From positions 38,661 to 102,660 of the forward strand of contig NZ_LMUV01000003.1 in assembly GCF_009765755.1 (NCBI RefSeq): DNA of 64,000 nucleotides, written 5' to 3'. The translations under genes and the position numbers were made by a program. Of the stretch, positions 10,324 through 17,855 are shown piece by piece. The DNA is from Rhodanobacter sp. L36. GTDB lineage: Bacteria; Pseudomonadota; Gammaproteobacteria; Xanthomonadales; Rhodanobacteraceae. Position 1 is the stretch's first letter; each line of letters opens with the position of its first letter. The notes under the pieces are model-generated. The model ran no database searches. It saw nothing but the letters and a program-made list of their open reading frames with translations, and was not told the DNA's origin.

Positions 10324-12327
10324 ATGCCTTTGCCGCCCACGGATCGACCTGAGACCGAGCGAACCGCCAGGAACCCTGCGCGGGTGTTGCTGGATTCGCC
10401 GCTGGCCGCGGCGACACGTGCGCGGGTGTATCACCGCACGCGTCAACGACCGCGCGATCGTGCACTGCGTATTTTCGCGATGGTTGGCGCGTTTTTGCTG
10501 CATGTGGCGTTCCTGATCATCTTCGTGTTCGGCCCCGCGTACGACCTCACGCCGCCGCCCGATTCCAAACTGGAACCCGTGCAGGTACGCCTGATCGAAA
10601 CGCCCGAGCCGCCGCCACCACCGCCGGTGCGCGGCACGCCGCCGAAGCAGATCGGTCCGCGTCATCGCGGGCACGCCGCACGTGCAGTGGCGACCGCCGA
10701 GCATTCGGCAAACGTCGAGTCGCCCGAAGCCGCGCAACCGTCGGTCGCTTCGGCGCAGCCACTGGTGGCCCAAGTGGCAAAGCCGAAAGCGCCATCATCG
10801 AAACGACCCGCCGCGCCGAAGCCGCCAGTGAGCATTCCGCATCCCGCACCCGTGCCGCAGTTGCAACCGATACCGCTGGCCGGCGAACCGCCCATGGTGA
10901 CCTTGCCGACACCGACCGTGCAGGCGCCGGTGCCGCCGAAATTCCAGCCTGAATCGGTGCGTCGCCCGCAACTCGAAGGCAATCAGCCGATGCCGCCGCC
11001 TGCATCGTTGGCCATGCCGGATGTGCCGCCGCAATCGCCACCGCCGATCGCTGCGCCGAGCATCGCGTTGAACGCTGAAGTGCCAAAGACCCCCGCGCCA
11101 GCAAGCATCGCGCTCGCCCGTCCGCAGGTGTCTGCCGCGCCACCGGTGCCCGACATGGAAGCCGTGCCGCTGCCTGCGCAGGCAGCGCCGACCATCAACC
11201 TGCAAGCGCAGCTGACTCCACCTGCGCCGACCGTGCCGCGCGTCTCCACGCAGGTTGAAGCGCCCGCAGTCGACGTGCAGGAAGCACAACTCGAAGCGAT
11301 TCCGCTGGCGCCGAACAGCAAGCCGCAGATCGAAACCCACGCGCCATCGGTGAAGATCGATGTGGTCGACAAGTCACCGACGCCGGCCGTCCAGCCGTCC
11401 ATCGCGCGACCGCAACTCAGCACACCCGCCGAGACCACGGCGAGCGCGCAGCCCTCGCCGGCGATGCAGCCGAACGCATCGCCATCGGCGCAGACGGCGG
11501 CGACGTCTGCCGAAAAGAAGGCCGCCGAAAACAAGAATGCAAGCCAGCCCGCCGATGCCGACAGCGGCCACGATGTCAGCACCGCGCCCAACGCCATTCC
11601 ATTCGGCAGCGACACCGCCACGCCTGGCGAACTCAACGGCGTGGTGGCAGACACCGAAAGCCCAGGCAAGCACGCGCAGGGCCCGCCATCCAGCCAGGGC
11701 AAGGGCGTCAATAAAGACGCCAACGAGAAAGGCCACGGCGTCGGACAAACCGGCGGCAACCAGACCGGCGCGGACGAGGGCGAAAAGAAGGGCGCGGTCG
11801 GCGACTACGTGCAACTCAAACCCACCGGCGACACCAACATCATGGCGCACGGCACGCCCAACATCGGCTACAAGGCGACGCGCTTTGATCGCGACTGGAC
11901 GCCCGAAGGCGAGAGTTCCATTGACACCGCGATGCGACACGCCGTGGAAAAAACCACCGTCAAGCACACCATCCATCTGCCACGCGGCTTGCGCGTCGAA
12001 TGTGCGATCACACCGCTGATGCCGATGGCTCTGTTCGGCTGCCACAACCCCGACCCGCCACCCGCGCCCGTCGCCGCCAAAGTCTACGAGCGCATGCGCC
12101 TCGCCCCAGCCAAACCGCTGGCGCCACCCGCACCGGCAACAAGCACCGCGCTGCCGCCCACACCAATGGTCAAGTTCGACAACGGTCCTGAGTGCGCCGC
12201 CGCCCGCATCACCGGCGGGCCACTGCCGCCCGGATGCGAAGGCAGCACTGTGCCTACCATCCGTTCGACCCGACCGGCATCGTCCTCGTCGACCTCATGG
12301 GTGCCAGCCAGCGACCAGTTCCACTGA
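10324..12327 (+). CDS. Proline/alanine-rich TonB-like envelope protein, copy 2
   Basis: This 667-residue protein has a basic N-terminus, one transmembrane helix (IFAMVGAFLLHVAFLIIFVFG, about residues 53-73), then roughly 450 residues dominated by Pro, Ala, Gln and Thr. It ends in a domain (YKATRFDRDWTPEGESS...VKHTIHLPRGLRVEC) that matches the end of the preceding gene. The extended Pro-rich region could span the periplasm. A Gly/Asn-rich stretch (about 450-500) precedes the terminal domain. The pair probably arose by tandem duplication followed by growth of the spacer. It faces the integrase gene tail-to-tail with a 27-bp gap. No known function; TonB-like energy transduction is only a structural guess. 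Confidence 0.8.
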   Translation: MPLPPTDRPETERTARNPARVLLDSPLAAATRARVYHRTRQRPRDRALRIFAMVGAFLLHVAFLIIFVFGPAYDLTPPPDSKLEPVQVRLIETPEPPPPPPVRGTPPKQIGPRHRGHAARAVATAEHSANVESPEAAQPSVASAQPLVAQVAKPKAPSSKRPAAPKPPVSIPHPAPVPQLQPIPLAGEPPMVTLPTPTVQAPVPPKFQPESVRRPQLEGNQPMPPPASLAMPDVPPQSPPPIAAPSIALNAEVPKTPAPASIALARPQVSAAPPVPDMEAVPLPAQAAPTINLQAQLTPPAPTVPRVSTQVEAPAVDVQEAQLEAIPLAPNSKPQIETHAPSVKIDVVDKSPTPAVQPSIARPQLSTPAETTASAQPSPAMQPNASPSAQTAATSAEKKAAENKNASQPADADSGHDVSTAPNAIPFGSDTATPGELNGVVADTESPGKHAQGPPSSQGKGVNKDANEKGHGVGQTGGNQTGADEGEKKGAVGDYVQLKPTGDTNIMAHGTPNIGYKATRFDRDWTPEGESSIDTAMRHAVEKTTVKHTIHLPRGLRVECAITPLMPMALFGCHNPDPPPAPVAAKVYERMRLAPAKPLAPPAPATSTALPPTPMVKFDNGPECAAARITGGPLPPGCEGSTVPTIRSTRPASSSSTSWVPASDQFH

Positions 12328-12354
12328 TGGTTCCACTGAAAATGGAATGGACGT

Positions 12355-13371
12355 CTAGACGCGATCCAACGGACTGAGAACACCATGGCCGCCGCGGTTG
12401 AGAACGTGGGTATAGATCTGGGTGGTGGCCACGTTCTTGTGGCCAAGCAGTTCCTGCACGGTACGGATGTCGTAGCCCGCTTCGATCAAATGCGTGGCGA
12501 ATGAATGTCGCAGCGTGTGGGCACTCAGTGGTTTGTCGATATTCGCGCGCTGGCGTGCCGATTTCATGGCACGGGCGAGAATTGCGTCGTCGAAATGATG
12601 GCGGCGGGTCGCTCCGTCGAGCGGATCGATGGCGCGCTGCACGGATGGAAACACGAATTGCCACGCGAACTCCTGCGCGGCCCGCGGATACTTGCGTGCC
12701 AGTGCGCCGGGCAATCGCGTGGCGCCGAAGCCGGCCGCCAGCTCGGACGCGTGCATCGTGCGAGCTCGCTCTATTTCCCGTTGCAGTGCATCGGTCAGCG
12801 ATCGCGGCAGCATGGTGCGCCGATCCTTGCCGCCCTTGCCATCACGCACGCAAATCTCGTGATGCGAAAAGTCGATGTCCTTGATCCGCAAGCGCAGGCA
12901 TTCCATCAAGCGCATGCCGGTGCCATAAAGCAGGCTGGCGATCAGCCATGGTCGACCATCCATTGCTGCCAGCAGACGCTGGACCTCTGTCTGCGACAGC
13001 ACCGACGGCAACCGTTGCGGCCGCTTGGCCCGCACCATCTTCTCCATCCATGGCAGATCGATCGCCAGCACTTCGCGGTACAGAAACAAAAGCGACGACA
13101 GTGCCTGGTTCTGTGTTCCTGCCGCCACCCGGCCACGCACCGCCAGGTCGGACAGAAAACGTTCCACCTCAACCGCACCCATGTCCCGCGGGTGACGTTT
13201 GTCGTTGTGCAGAATGAACCTTCGGATCCAGCCAACGTAGGCCTGTTCCGTGCGCAAGCTGTAATGTTTCAACCGCAGGCGGCGCCGCACCTCATCAAGC
13301 AGCCGCGGTCGCTGCTCCTGACCGGCGTCCGTTACACCCCCGTTTCCGTCCCTGTAATTCATTACACCCAC
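12355..13371 (-). CDS. intI: Integron integrase (site-specific tyrosine recombinase)
   Basis: This 338-residue tyrosine recombinase catalyses attI x attC and attC x attC exchange. It has an N-terminal SAM-like DNA-binding domain (HYSLRTEQAYVGWIRRFI, about 36-53) and a catalytic domain with Arg in YGTGMRLMECLRL, the HTLRHSFATHLIEAG box and GH..., ending with the nucleophile region TTQIYTHVL. The insertion typical of IntI and absent from XerC/D is present (ALARKYPRAAQEFAWQFVFPS). All catalytic residues (R, H-x-x-R, H, Y) are intact. It is transcribed away from the cassettes, the usual arrangement. No LexA-type box could be seen upstream, so SOS control is not supported by this sequence. Confidence 0.97.
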   Translation of the reverse strand: MGVMNYRDGNGGVTDAGQEQRPRLLDEVRRRLRLKHYSLRTEQAYVGWIRRFILHNDKRHPRDMGAVEVERFLSDLAVRGRVAAGTQNQALSSLLFLYREVLAIDLPWMEKMVRAKRPQRLPSVLSQTEVQRLLAAMDGRPWLIASLLYGTGMRLMECLRLRIKDIDFSHHEICVRDGKGGKDRRTMLPRSLTDALQREIERARTMHASELAAGFGATRLPGALARKYPRAAQEFAWQFVFPSVQRAIDPLDGATRRHHFDDAILARAMKSARQRANIDKPLSAHTLRHSFATHLIEAGYDIRTVQELLGHKNVATTQIYTHVLNRGGHGVLSPLDRV

Positions 13372-13456
13372 TCATTCGTCCATATGCAGCGAACTGTGCC
13401 GCGAACACACTTCACGCAAAACCGGAGAAGCCGTTGATTGCCCGTAGGAATGTCGG

Positions 13457-13485
13457 TTGACGCCATGTCGGGAGTACCGCACGAT
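13457..13485 (+). promoter_or_regulatory. Candidate cassette promoter (Pc)
   Basis: TTGACG at 13457-13462 matches a good -35. A weak -10 (CACGAT, three of six consensus bases) lies 17 bp further on. It sits between intI and attI and reads into the first cassette, where a Pc would be expected. Weakly supported. Confidence 0.3.
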
Positions 13486-13495
13486 GCCGCGCAAC

Positions 13496-13527
13496 ACCCC
13501 GTGTACGGGGTCTACTTAGCGTTAGGT
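13496..13527 (+). other. attI core region with adjacent 16-bp inverted repeat
   Basis: The first recombination core, GTTAGGT at 13521-13527, lies about 150 bp from the intI start and directly before cassette 1; cutting would be between G13521 and T13522. Immediately to its left is ACCCCGT-GT-ACGGGGT (13496-13511), a perfect 7-bp inverted repeat with a 2-bp centre. The outer limits of attI cannot be set by eye. Confidence 0.65.
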
Positions 13528-13540
13528 TTCGAGACGCACC

Positions 13541-13807
13541 ATGAAAAAAGTACGTGTCGCTTTGCTTGCAATCATCAATGTTATGGGTGTCGGCATTGTC
13601 GCGGCATGGTGTTACTTGCTCAGCACCCTTTGCTACTCGCCTCGCACGATAAACGAGGCAACCAAAAATACCGTCGACTACAACTGCCACGGAACAGTTG
13701 TTTTCATAACGCCATTTCAAAATCTTCAGCTTCACTGGTTGATGCTTCCGCTGCTCATCGTAACTTTGGCAGGCTTTGTTGTACGTATGTGGCAGCCACC
13801 TAACTAA
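13541..13807 (+). CDS. Cassette 1: small two-helix membrane protein (88 aa)
   Basis: First cassette gene, nearest attI and so best placed for expression from Pc. The product has two predicted transmembrane helices (about residues 6-26 and 65-83) and a central Cys/Asn-rich loop (residues ~30-55, with CYS and YNCHG). The N-terminus is basic (MKKVR). It is not recognised as any characterised family. The stop codon lies inside attC1. The ATG starts only 14 bp after the core site and has no obvious Shine-Dalgarno. Confidence 0.8.
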   Translation: MKKVRVALLAIINVMGVGIVAAWCYLLSTLCYSPRTINEATKNTVDYNCHGTVVFITPFQNLQLHWLMLPLLIVTLAGFVVRMWQPPN

Positions 13808-13854
13808 TCGTTCAAGGCGGACGGCTTCGCCGCCGCTTAACTCCAGCGTTAGAC
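13798..13854 (+). repeat. attC1
   Basis: 57 bp. Inverse core ACCTAAC (13798-13804), GC-rich arms around GGC-TTC-GCC, core GTTAGAC (13848-13854). Standard type of this array. Confidence 0.93.
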
Positions 13855-13859
13855 CTCAC

Positions 13860-14219
13860 ATGAAGCGTCATTGGGTTTTGCTGTCTTACATCACCGTGCT
13901 CGCGATGTCCGGCTGCTACGGCCCAGAGTCGCTGGGCAATAAATCCGACTGGGCTGCGCTTCAGGGCGTGGAGTACGAGCAACGAGCGCAAGTTCTTGGC
14001 GCGCCAGTTGTGCTTCAGGTCGGGGACTATCGTGTTGCAGGCATTCCACAGTCAAACGTGCGAGGAAATATCTGGGTTCTTCTTAACCCCAGCGCAGACG
14101 AACCGCTTTATAAGCAGCTGCCCGCAGGCAATTACACACTCACTGCCCAGCAGCTCGCCGCGTTCGGCTCGGTCGATCCCGGCGTACTAGCGCAGCTGCG
14201 ACTACATGTGCAAAGGTGA
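13860..14219 (+). CDS. Cassette 2: lipoprotein (119 aa)
   Basis: ATG at 13860, six bases after attC1, is chosen over in-frame codons that run back through attC1. The N-terminus MKRHWVLLSYITVLAMSGC is a lipoprotein signal (lipobox AMSGC, Cys at ~19). The mature protein is about 100 residues with a beta-rich pattern (VVLQVGDYRVAGIPQSNVRG) and ends LRLHVQR. It should be membrane-anchored in the periplasm. No known family recognised. Confidence 0.8.
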   Translation: MKRHWVLLSYITVLAMSGCYGPESLGNKSDWAALQGVEYEQRAQVLGAPVVLQVGDYRVAGIPQSNVRGNIWVLLNPSADEPLYKQLPAGNYTLTAQQLAAFGSVDPGVLAQLRLHVQR

Positions 14220-14220
14220 G

Positions 14221-14280
14221 GCCTAACAATTCGTCCAAGCCGACGCCGCTTCGCGGCGCGGCTTAACTCCAGCGTTAGGT
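14221..14280 (+). repeat. attC2 (divergent 60-bp form)
   Basis: 60 bp, the longest in the array. Inverse core GCCTAAC and core GTTAGGT (14274-14280). Its central stem (GCCGCTTCGCGGC) is longer than in the other sites, so it comes from a different attC lineage. Confidence 0.92.
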
Positions 14281-14290
14281 CTCACATCGC

Positions 14291-14596
14291 ATGATCATCG
14301 CACTTGCTCTGGTGTTGCCCTTTCTTCTTCTCGCGTTGTTGCTTTTCACCAAGTTGCGACCTCGTACATCTAATCTCGCTGGGCTTTCCAGTTTCAACTG
14401 CACTGTCTGGTGCATTTCCGCTGTCGCTGCCGTCGTAACTTGCGTTTACTTCTGGGCCACAACTGGACACAGTTCTGATGCACCTTGGTGGCCCTACCTT
14501 GCAGTACTTGTCAGCATGGTCATAGTCGGGGTGGTTCTTGTCCTTGGCGCAATTGGCCGTATTCTATTTTTTCGTTCCGGACAGCAATCTTCGTAA
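14291..14596 (+). CDS. Cassette 3: three-helix membrane protein (101 aa)
   Basis: ATG follows attC2 by 10 bp. Three hydrophobic helices (about 2-19, 37-56 and 68-92) with the loop RPRTSNLAGLSSFN after the first. It resembles small cassette-borne integral membrane proteins of unknown function. No conserved motif recognised. Confidence 0.8.
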   Translation: MIIALALVLPFLLLALLLFTKLRPRTSNLAGLSSFNCTVWCISAVAAVVTCVYFWATTGHSSDAPWWPYLAVLVSMVIVGVVLVLGAIGRILFFRSGQQSS

Positions 14597-14627
14597 TGCA
14601 TTCATCGGCTCAGGGCTGCGGGGTGAG

Positions 14628-14683
14628 CCCTAACCACTCATCCAAGCGGACACCTTCGGTGCCGCTTAATTCAAGCGTTAGGC
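14628..14683 (+). repeat. attC3 (TTAATTCAAGCG subtype)
   Basis: 56 bp. Inverse core CCCTAAC, core GTTAGGC (14677-14683). It carries CAAGCGGA on the left and TTAATTCAAGCG on the right in place of the majority AAGGCGGA / TTAACTCCAGCG; attC11 shares this variant. Confidence 0.92.
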
Positions 14684-14690
14684 AGCAAGC

Positions 14691-14933
14691 ATGGATTCGC
14701 GCATTACAAACCAGCACTCGTACTTAAGCGGCGTGTCACTCGTGCGCCAACCTTGGTCTCAGCCAGCATCGGGATCGGACCATGATCACTGTGCGTTCTG
14801 TTGGGCAAAGTTTGCTAGCTCGGATATTCCTGGCGCAATCCAGGAGGGCTACACAACGATCGACGGGAGCCACTGGGTCTGCAATGGCTGCTTTCAGGAT
14901 TTTCGTAGTTCCTTCGACTGGAGTGTGGTGTAG
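14691..14933 (+). CDS. Cassette 4: small putative zinc-ribbon protein (80 aa)
   Basis: A short soluble protein with two Cys pairs, HCAFCWAKF (C34/C37) and WVCNGCFQDF (C63/C66), spaced as in a zinc ribbon. The intervening segment reads GAIQEGYTTIDGSHW. It has no signal or membrane segment, so it is probably cytoplasmic. Zinc binding is inferred from the C-x2-C pairs; function is unknown. It starts 7 bp after attC3. Confidence 0.8.
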   Translation: MDSRITNQHSYLSGVSLVRQPWSQPASGSDHDHCAFCWAKFASSDIPGAIQEGYTTIDGSHWVCNGCFQDFRSSFDWSVV

Positions 14934-14934
14934 T

Positions 14935-14991
14935 GCCTAACAACTCGTTCAAGGCGGACGCCTCCGGCGCCGCTTAACTCCAGCGTTAGGC
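14935..14991 (+). repeat. attC4
   Basis: 57 bp; GCCTAAC to GTTAGGC; majority type with centre CGCCTCCGGCGCCG. Confidence 0.93.
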
Positions 14992-15007
14992 ATCATAGGG
15001 AAGTGTC

Positions 15008-15364
15008 ATGAAATCCATTGCTGGCTTCATGCTATTGGTTGCGCTGCCATTTGGGGCCATTGCCGGCAACCCTCAGTGCGACGGCACGGGCAACTGGGCC
15101 ACGAGCATGGCTTTCGTGCATCTGAAAAATGCGGGACTAATTCACAACGACACCACTGATTTTTCAAAAACCAAAACGGTCCGTATCGCATCCGAAAAGA
15201 TCGGCAAAGACCTCTATCGGCAAGTGCATGATGTTACCTTCACTCAAAAGTCAGGCAACGTCATCGAAGTCATCACAGTCAATGATGCTTCTCATCAGGA
15301 GTGTTCAATGGGCGGTGTCGAGGTATATGTAGTCTCAAAAAAGCTAGGCGGGCTGAAGGACTGA
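15008..15364 (+). CDS. Cassette 5: exported protein (118 aa)
   Basis: A Sec signal peptide (MKSIAGFMLLVALPFGAIAG, cleavage after AIA) precedes a ~99-residue periplasmic or secreted domain. The mature part contains CDGTGNWATSMAFVHLKNAG, a Lys-rich central strand pattern, and a second Cys in HQECSMGG, so a disulfide is plausible. The type resembles small secreted proteins often seen in integron cassettes. No function known. Confidence 0.82.
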   Translation: MKSIAGFMLLVALPFGAIAGNPQCDGTGNWATSMAFVHLKNAGLIHNDTTDFSKTKTVRIASEKIGKDLYRQVHDVTFTQKSGNVIEVITVNDASHQECSMGGVEVYVVSKKLGGLKD

Positions 15365-15371
15365 GGCTCAT

Positions 15372-15428
15372 GCCTAACCACTCGTTCGAGGCGGACGGCT
15401 ACGCCGCCGCTCAACTCCAGCGTTAGGT
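15372..15428 (+). repeat. attC5
   Basis: 57 bp; GCCTAAC to GTTAGGT; majority type with CTCAACTCCAGCG right arm. Confidence 0.93.
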
Positions 15429-15443
15429 GTCAGGGGAAATTTC

Positions 15444-15887
15444 GTGCGCTTAATTGCGGCCATACTCACAGCGAGCCTTTCGCTCTCGGCGTTCGCTGCG
15501 TCGGGCACACCGCCCACTGAGATTTGCAGCGTAGTTGCGGGCTCACCGCCAAAGATGATCGAGGTTCCTACGCTTCATGTGCTAAGCCTCACTAGCACTG
15601 ATGCGTTTTCTCTGCCTGTTGGGCTGCCGGCCAATGTTGGTGCGGTGGTCTGTATGCGGGCGAGCCTTTTACCCGCCGAGAACGACTACAAGGTTCTAAA
15701 AGCAGGGCTACCCTTCGCATTAAGGGATTCCAGCGGGACAACGCTGTGGTTAGAGTTGCACAACGGCCAGATAGCAATCTCATACAAAGAGGGTGCGCTT
15801 TCGCAAAGTGAAATGTCGCAAATCCAAACTTGGGTCAACCGCGTCCAGCCATTCTTTCAAATACCGGCAGCTCGTAGTGGCACCTAA
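15444..15887 (+). CDS. Cassette 6: exported protein (147 aa)
   Basis: The GTG start at 15444 is supported by AGGGGAAA just upstream. The signal peptide MRLIAAILTASLSLSAFAAS is followed by a ~128-residue domain with two Cys (EICSVV, VVCMRA) and a C-terminal helix-rich end (LSQSEMSQIQTWVNRVQPFF). It is likely periplasmic. No family recognised. The stop codon TAA is supplied by the inverse core of attC6. Confidence 0.8.
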   Translation: MRLIAAILTASLSLSAFAASGTPPTEICSVVAGSPPKMIEVPTLHVLSLTSTDAFSLPVGLPANVGAVVCMRASLLPAENDYKVLKAGLPFALRDSSGTTLWLELHNGQIAISYKEGALSQSEMSQIQTWVNRVQPFFQIPAARSGT

Positions 15888-15938
15888 CATTTCGTTCAAG
15901 GCGGACGGCTTCGCCGCCGCTTAACTCCAGCGTTAGAT
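15882..15938 (+). repeat. attC6
   Basis: 57 bp; ACCTAAC to GTTAGAT; majority type. It overlaps the stop codon of cassette 6. Confidence 0.93.
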
Positions 15939-15953
15939 GCCATGGGGGCATAG

Positions 15954-16403
15954 GTGAAATCACCAGCGTCATTCATAGCCTTCGCAGTCGAGCAGCAGCG
16001 CGCAGCTGAAGAGTTCGGTTTTACCAGGAACGAATGTTGTCGCAACCTCAAGACTGCCTTGCACCAGTATTGGCAAAACAAGACTTTGGGGCTTCACGGT
16101 CAATCGCAGAAGAAACGCATACCCCGCTCGGCAGCCGCAACAGGCCTTGCACTTGCGGACTGCGTTGTAGAGCATGTAGTTCCTCAAATGGAGATCGTTA
16201 ACCGACTAATGGCGCTACATCCTCTAACAGAGCATGCGATAGACGATCTACTCAGAAAGTACTTTGTTGTAGCTTTGGTAACAAAGGCCGAGCATGACCT
16301 GCTCAACGCTAGCGGCGTCCGCTCTACCATGCCAAAGGACTGGGATGGCTTGAATGCGTATGCACGCTATGACGCTGTCGGCATTGAGATGCATCCAAAG
16401 TGA
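15954..16403 (+). CDS. Cassette 7: hypothetical protein (149 aa)
   Basis: The GTG start at 15954 lies 16 bp after attC6. The product is soluble, helical and basic, with no signal. A segment CVVEHVVPQMEIVNRLM and a later LVTKAEHDLLNASG are loosely reminiscent of HNH-like proteins (H-x-x-P then T-x-x-E), but no complete nuclease motif is visible, so this is only a lead. Function unknown. Confidence 0.78.
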   Translation: MKSPASFIAFAVEQQRAAEEFGFTRNECCRNLKTALHQYWQNKTLGLHGQSQKKRIPRSAAATGLALADCVVEHVVPQMEIVNRLMALHPLTEHAIDDLLRKYFVVALVTKAEHDLLNASGVRSTMPKDWDGLNAYARYDAVGIEMHPK

Positions 16404-16413
16404 ATCGGCTGGC

Positions 16414-16470
16414 ATCTAACATCTCGTTCAAGGCGGACGGCTTCGCCGCCGCTTAACTCCAGCGTTAGGT
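16414..16470 (+). repeat. attC7
   Basis: 57 bp; ATCTAAC to GTTAGGT; majority type. Confidence 0.93.
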
Positions 16471-16477
16471 GCCCAAG

Positions 16478-16855
16478 GTGAAACTCCGCACTTTGACAAA
16501 GGTCGTCACCTTCCTTGTAGGCACGTGCATCGCCTTGCTCGGAGTGGTTTGGCTCCTCATGGCGGCATCAGGCGCGGTCAAAACCGATCCAGTCGCAGGC
16601 TATATTGCTGGTGTTGGGTTCTTACTGGCAGCAGCGCCACTGCTGGCATTTCCCTTTTCTACTCGCGTCGCCAAGTCCTTGCTTGTTCTTGCCACGTTCG
16701 TTCTTGCGTTCGGCATGCTTTGGCTCGCATTCCAGCCCAACTCGCCGACCGGTCATCCAGCGATTGTCCAAGTGGCTGCTATCGCATTTGCTGTAATGTT
16801 GCTCGCACGTGTTGTGCTGGTTCTGCGCCGTAAGCGTTCCGCGTTGGGCACCTAA
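16478..16855 (+). CDS. Cassette 8: four-helix membrane protein (125 aa)
   Basis: Four hydrophobic helices cover nearly the whole protein (KVVTFLVGTCIALLGVVWLL, VAGYIAGVGFLLAAAPLLAF, LLVLATFVLAFGMLWLAF, AAIAFAVMLLARVVLVL), with a basic C-terminal tail. GTG at 16478 is preferred; an in-frame GTG at 16469 lies inside the attC7 core. The stop TAA is part of attC8. No family recognised. Confidence 0.8.
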   Translation: MKLRTLTKVVTFLVGTCIALLGVVWLLMAASGAVKTDPVAGYIAGVGFLLAAAPLLAFPFSTRVAKSLLVLATFVLAFGMLWLAFQPNSPTGHPAIVQVAAIAFAVMLLARVVLVLRRKRSALGT

Positions 16856-16906
16856 CCAGTCGTTCAAAGCGAACGGCTACGCCGCCGCTTAACTCCAGCG
16901 TTAGGC
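16850..16906 (+). repeat. attC8
   Basis: 57 bp; ACCTAAC to GTTAGGC; majority type, with AAAGCGAACGG in the left arm. It overlaps the stop of cassette 8. Confidence 0.93.
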
Positions 16907-16920
16907 GCAGGGAGGTCATC

Positions 16921-17175
16921 ATGCGGTTTCTAGTTTCCTCTGGCGCGGCATTCGCCAGTGCCCTCATCGGCGTTCTTGTAGCCATGCTTATCTCGTACTG
17001 GCTCGGACTAGCGCGGTTTCAACTATGGCTCGGTGTCGGTACCGCAGTTGGCACAGCCTTGGGCGTAGGCGCCAAAACTCAGTGGCAGTTGTCTCGCGGC
17101 GTTGGCGCTGCTCTGGTAGGTCTCCTTGTCGGGGTGGGCTATGTCGCCGGCACTTGGCTATCGGCACGCGCCTAA
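16921..17175 (+). CDS. Cassette 9: small Gly/Ala-rich membrane protein (84 aa)
   Basis: Two to three hydrophobic segments rich in Gly, Ala and Val (FASALIGVLVAMLISYWLGL, WLGVGTAVGTALGVG, GAALVGLLVGVGYVAGTWL). GGGAGG at 16910-16915 is a good ribosome-binding site 5 bp before the ATG, which is unusual for this array. The stop comes from attC9. Unknown function. Confidence 0.8.
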   Translation: MRFLVSSGAAFASALIGVLVAMLISYWLGLARFQLWLGVGTAVGTALGVGAKTQWQLSRGVGAALVGLLVGVGYVAGTWLSARA

Positions 17176-17226
17176 CCAGTCGTTCAACGCGGATGGCTGT
17201 GCCGCCGCTTAGCTCCAGCGTTAGGC
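17170..17226 (+). repeat. attC9
   Basis: 57 bp; GCCTAAC to GTTAGGC. Arm variants GCGGATGGCTGTGCC and TTAGCTCC differ slightly from the majority. Confidence 0.92.
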
Positions 17227-17243
17227 CTGCATTGAGGCTTTGC

Positions 17244-17792
17244 ATGAATTGGAAAATTAAAAGTTTGCTTTTCGCGCTTCTACTCTGGCACTTTGCACTC
17301 ATCTCAGGGTGCACCCACCCAGTTGAGTTTAGCGTGCCTCTAAAAGTATCGCTCTGCGATATCTTGCAAAATCCTGGCGCGTACGACGATAGGCTTATTG
17401 AAGTGTCCGGCAACGTAACGCGCGGCTTCGAAAGTTTCACGCTTTCGAACGGATGCAATATAAAAAGTGCACATGTTTGGCTCGAATTAGGTGGTAAGAC
17501 TGGTTCTCAGGTCATATATTGTTGTGGTGCTCCGGTTGATCTCGCGCGAAAGGAGGCCCTCACAGTTGACGATATCGTTACAACTCTGGTGCAAGACGCA
17601 AAGTTTCAGGAGTTCCAAAAGCAAACTCTCGTCAAAACTGGCTACAGTCACGCGCGCGCAACACTGATTGGCAGGTTTTTCTCAGGCAAGAAACGTACAT
17701 ATCCCGGCGGCACCTATTGGGTAGGCTACGGACACATGGGGTTCTTCAGCTTGCTTGCCATTCAACAGGTCGTCGCTGTTAGCAAGCTGTAG
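17244..17792 (+). CDS. Cassette 10: lipoprotein with OB-like domain pattern (182 aa)
   Basis: ATG at 17244 follows attC9 by 17 bp; the same frame runs back through cassette 9 but is not coding there. The lipoprotein signal ends LISGC (Cys ~23). The mature domain starts with SLCDILQNPGAYDDRLIEVS and continues GNVTRGFESFTLSN...HVWLELGG. This strand pattern is shared by small bacterial lipoproteins and suggests an OB-like barrel. Four Cys (C36, C71, and the CC pair near 93) could form disulfides. It is the largest cassette product. Function unknown. Confidence 0.82.
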   Translation: MNWKIKSLLFALLLWHFALISGCTHPVEFSVPLKVSLCDILQNPGAYDDRLIEVSGNVTRGFESFTLSNGCNIKSAHVWLELGGKTGSQVIYCCGAPVDLARKEALTVDDIVTTLVQDAKFQEFQKQTLVKTGYSHARATLIGRFFSGKKRTYPGGTYWVGYGHMGFFSLLAIQQVVAVSKL

Positions 17793-17793
17793 A

Positions 17794-17850
17794 ACCTAAT
17801 TACTCGTTCAAGGCGGACGGCTTCGCCGCCGATTAACTCCAGCGTTAGGC
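17794..17850 (+). repeat. attC10 (variant inverse core)
   Basis: 57 bp; the inverse core reads ACCTAAT in place of ACCTAAC, and the right arm has GATTAACTCC. Core GTTAGGC is normal. Confidence 0.9.
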
Positions 17851-17855
17851 CTCAC

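Noticed and set aside
13372..13520. LexA/SOS box controlling intI
   Set aside because: No enterobacterial CTGT-N8-ACAG or Xanthomonas-type TTAGTA...TACTAA sequence is present. The ACCCCGT palindrome does not resemble either.
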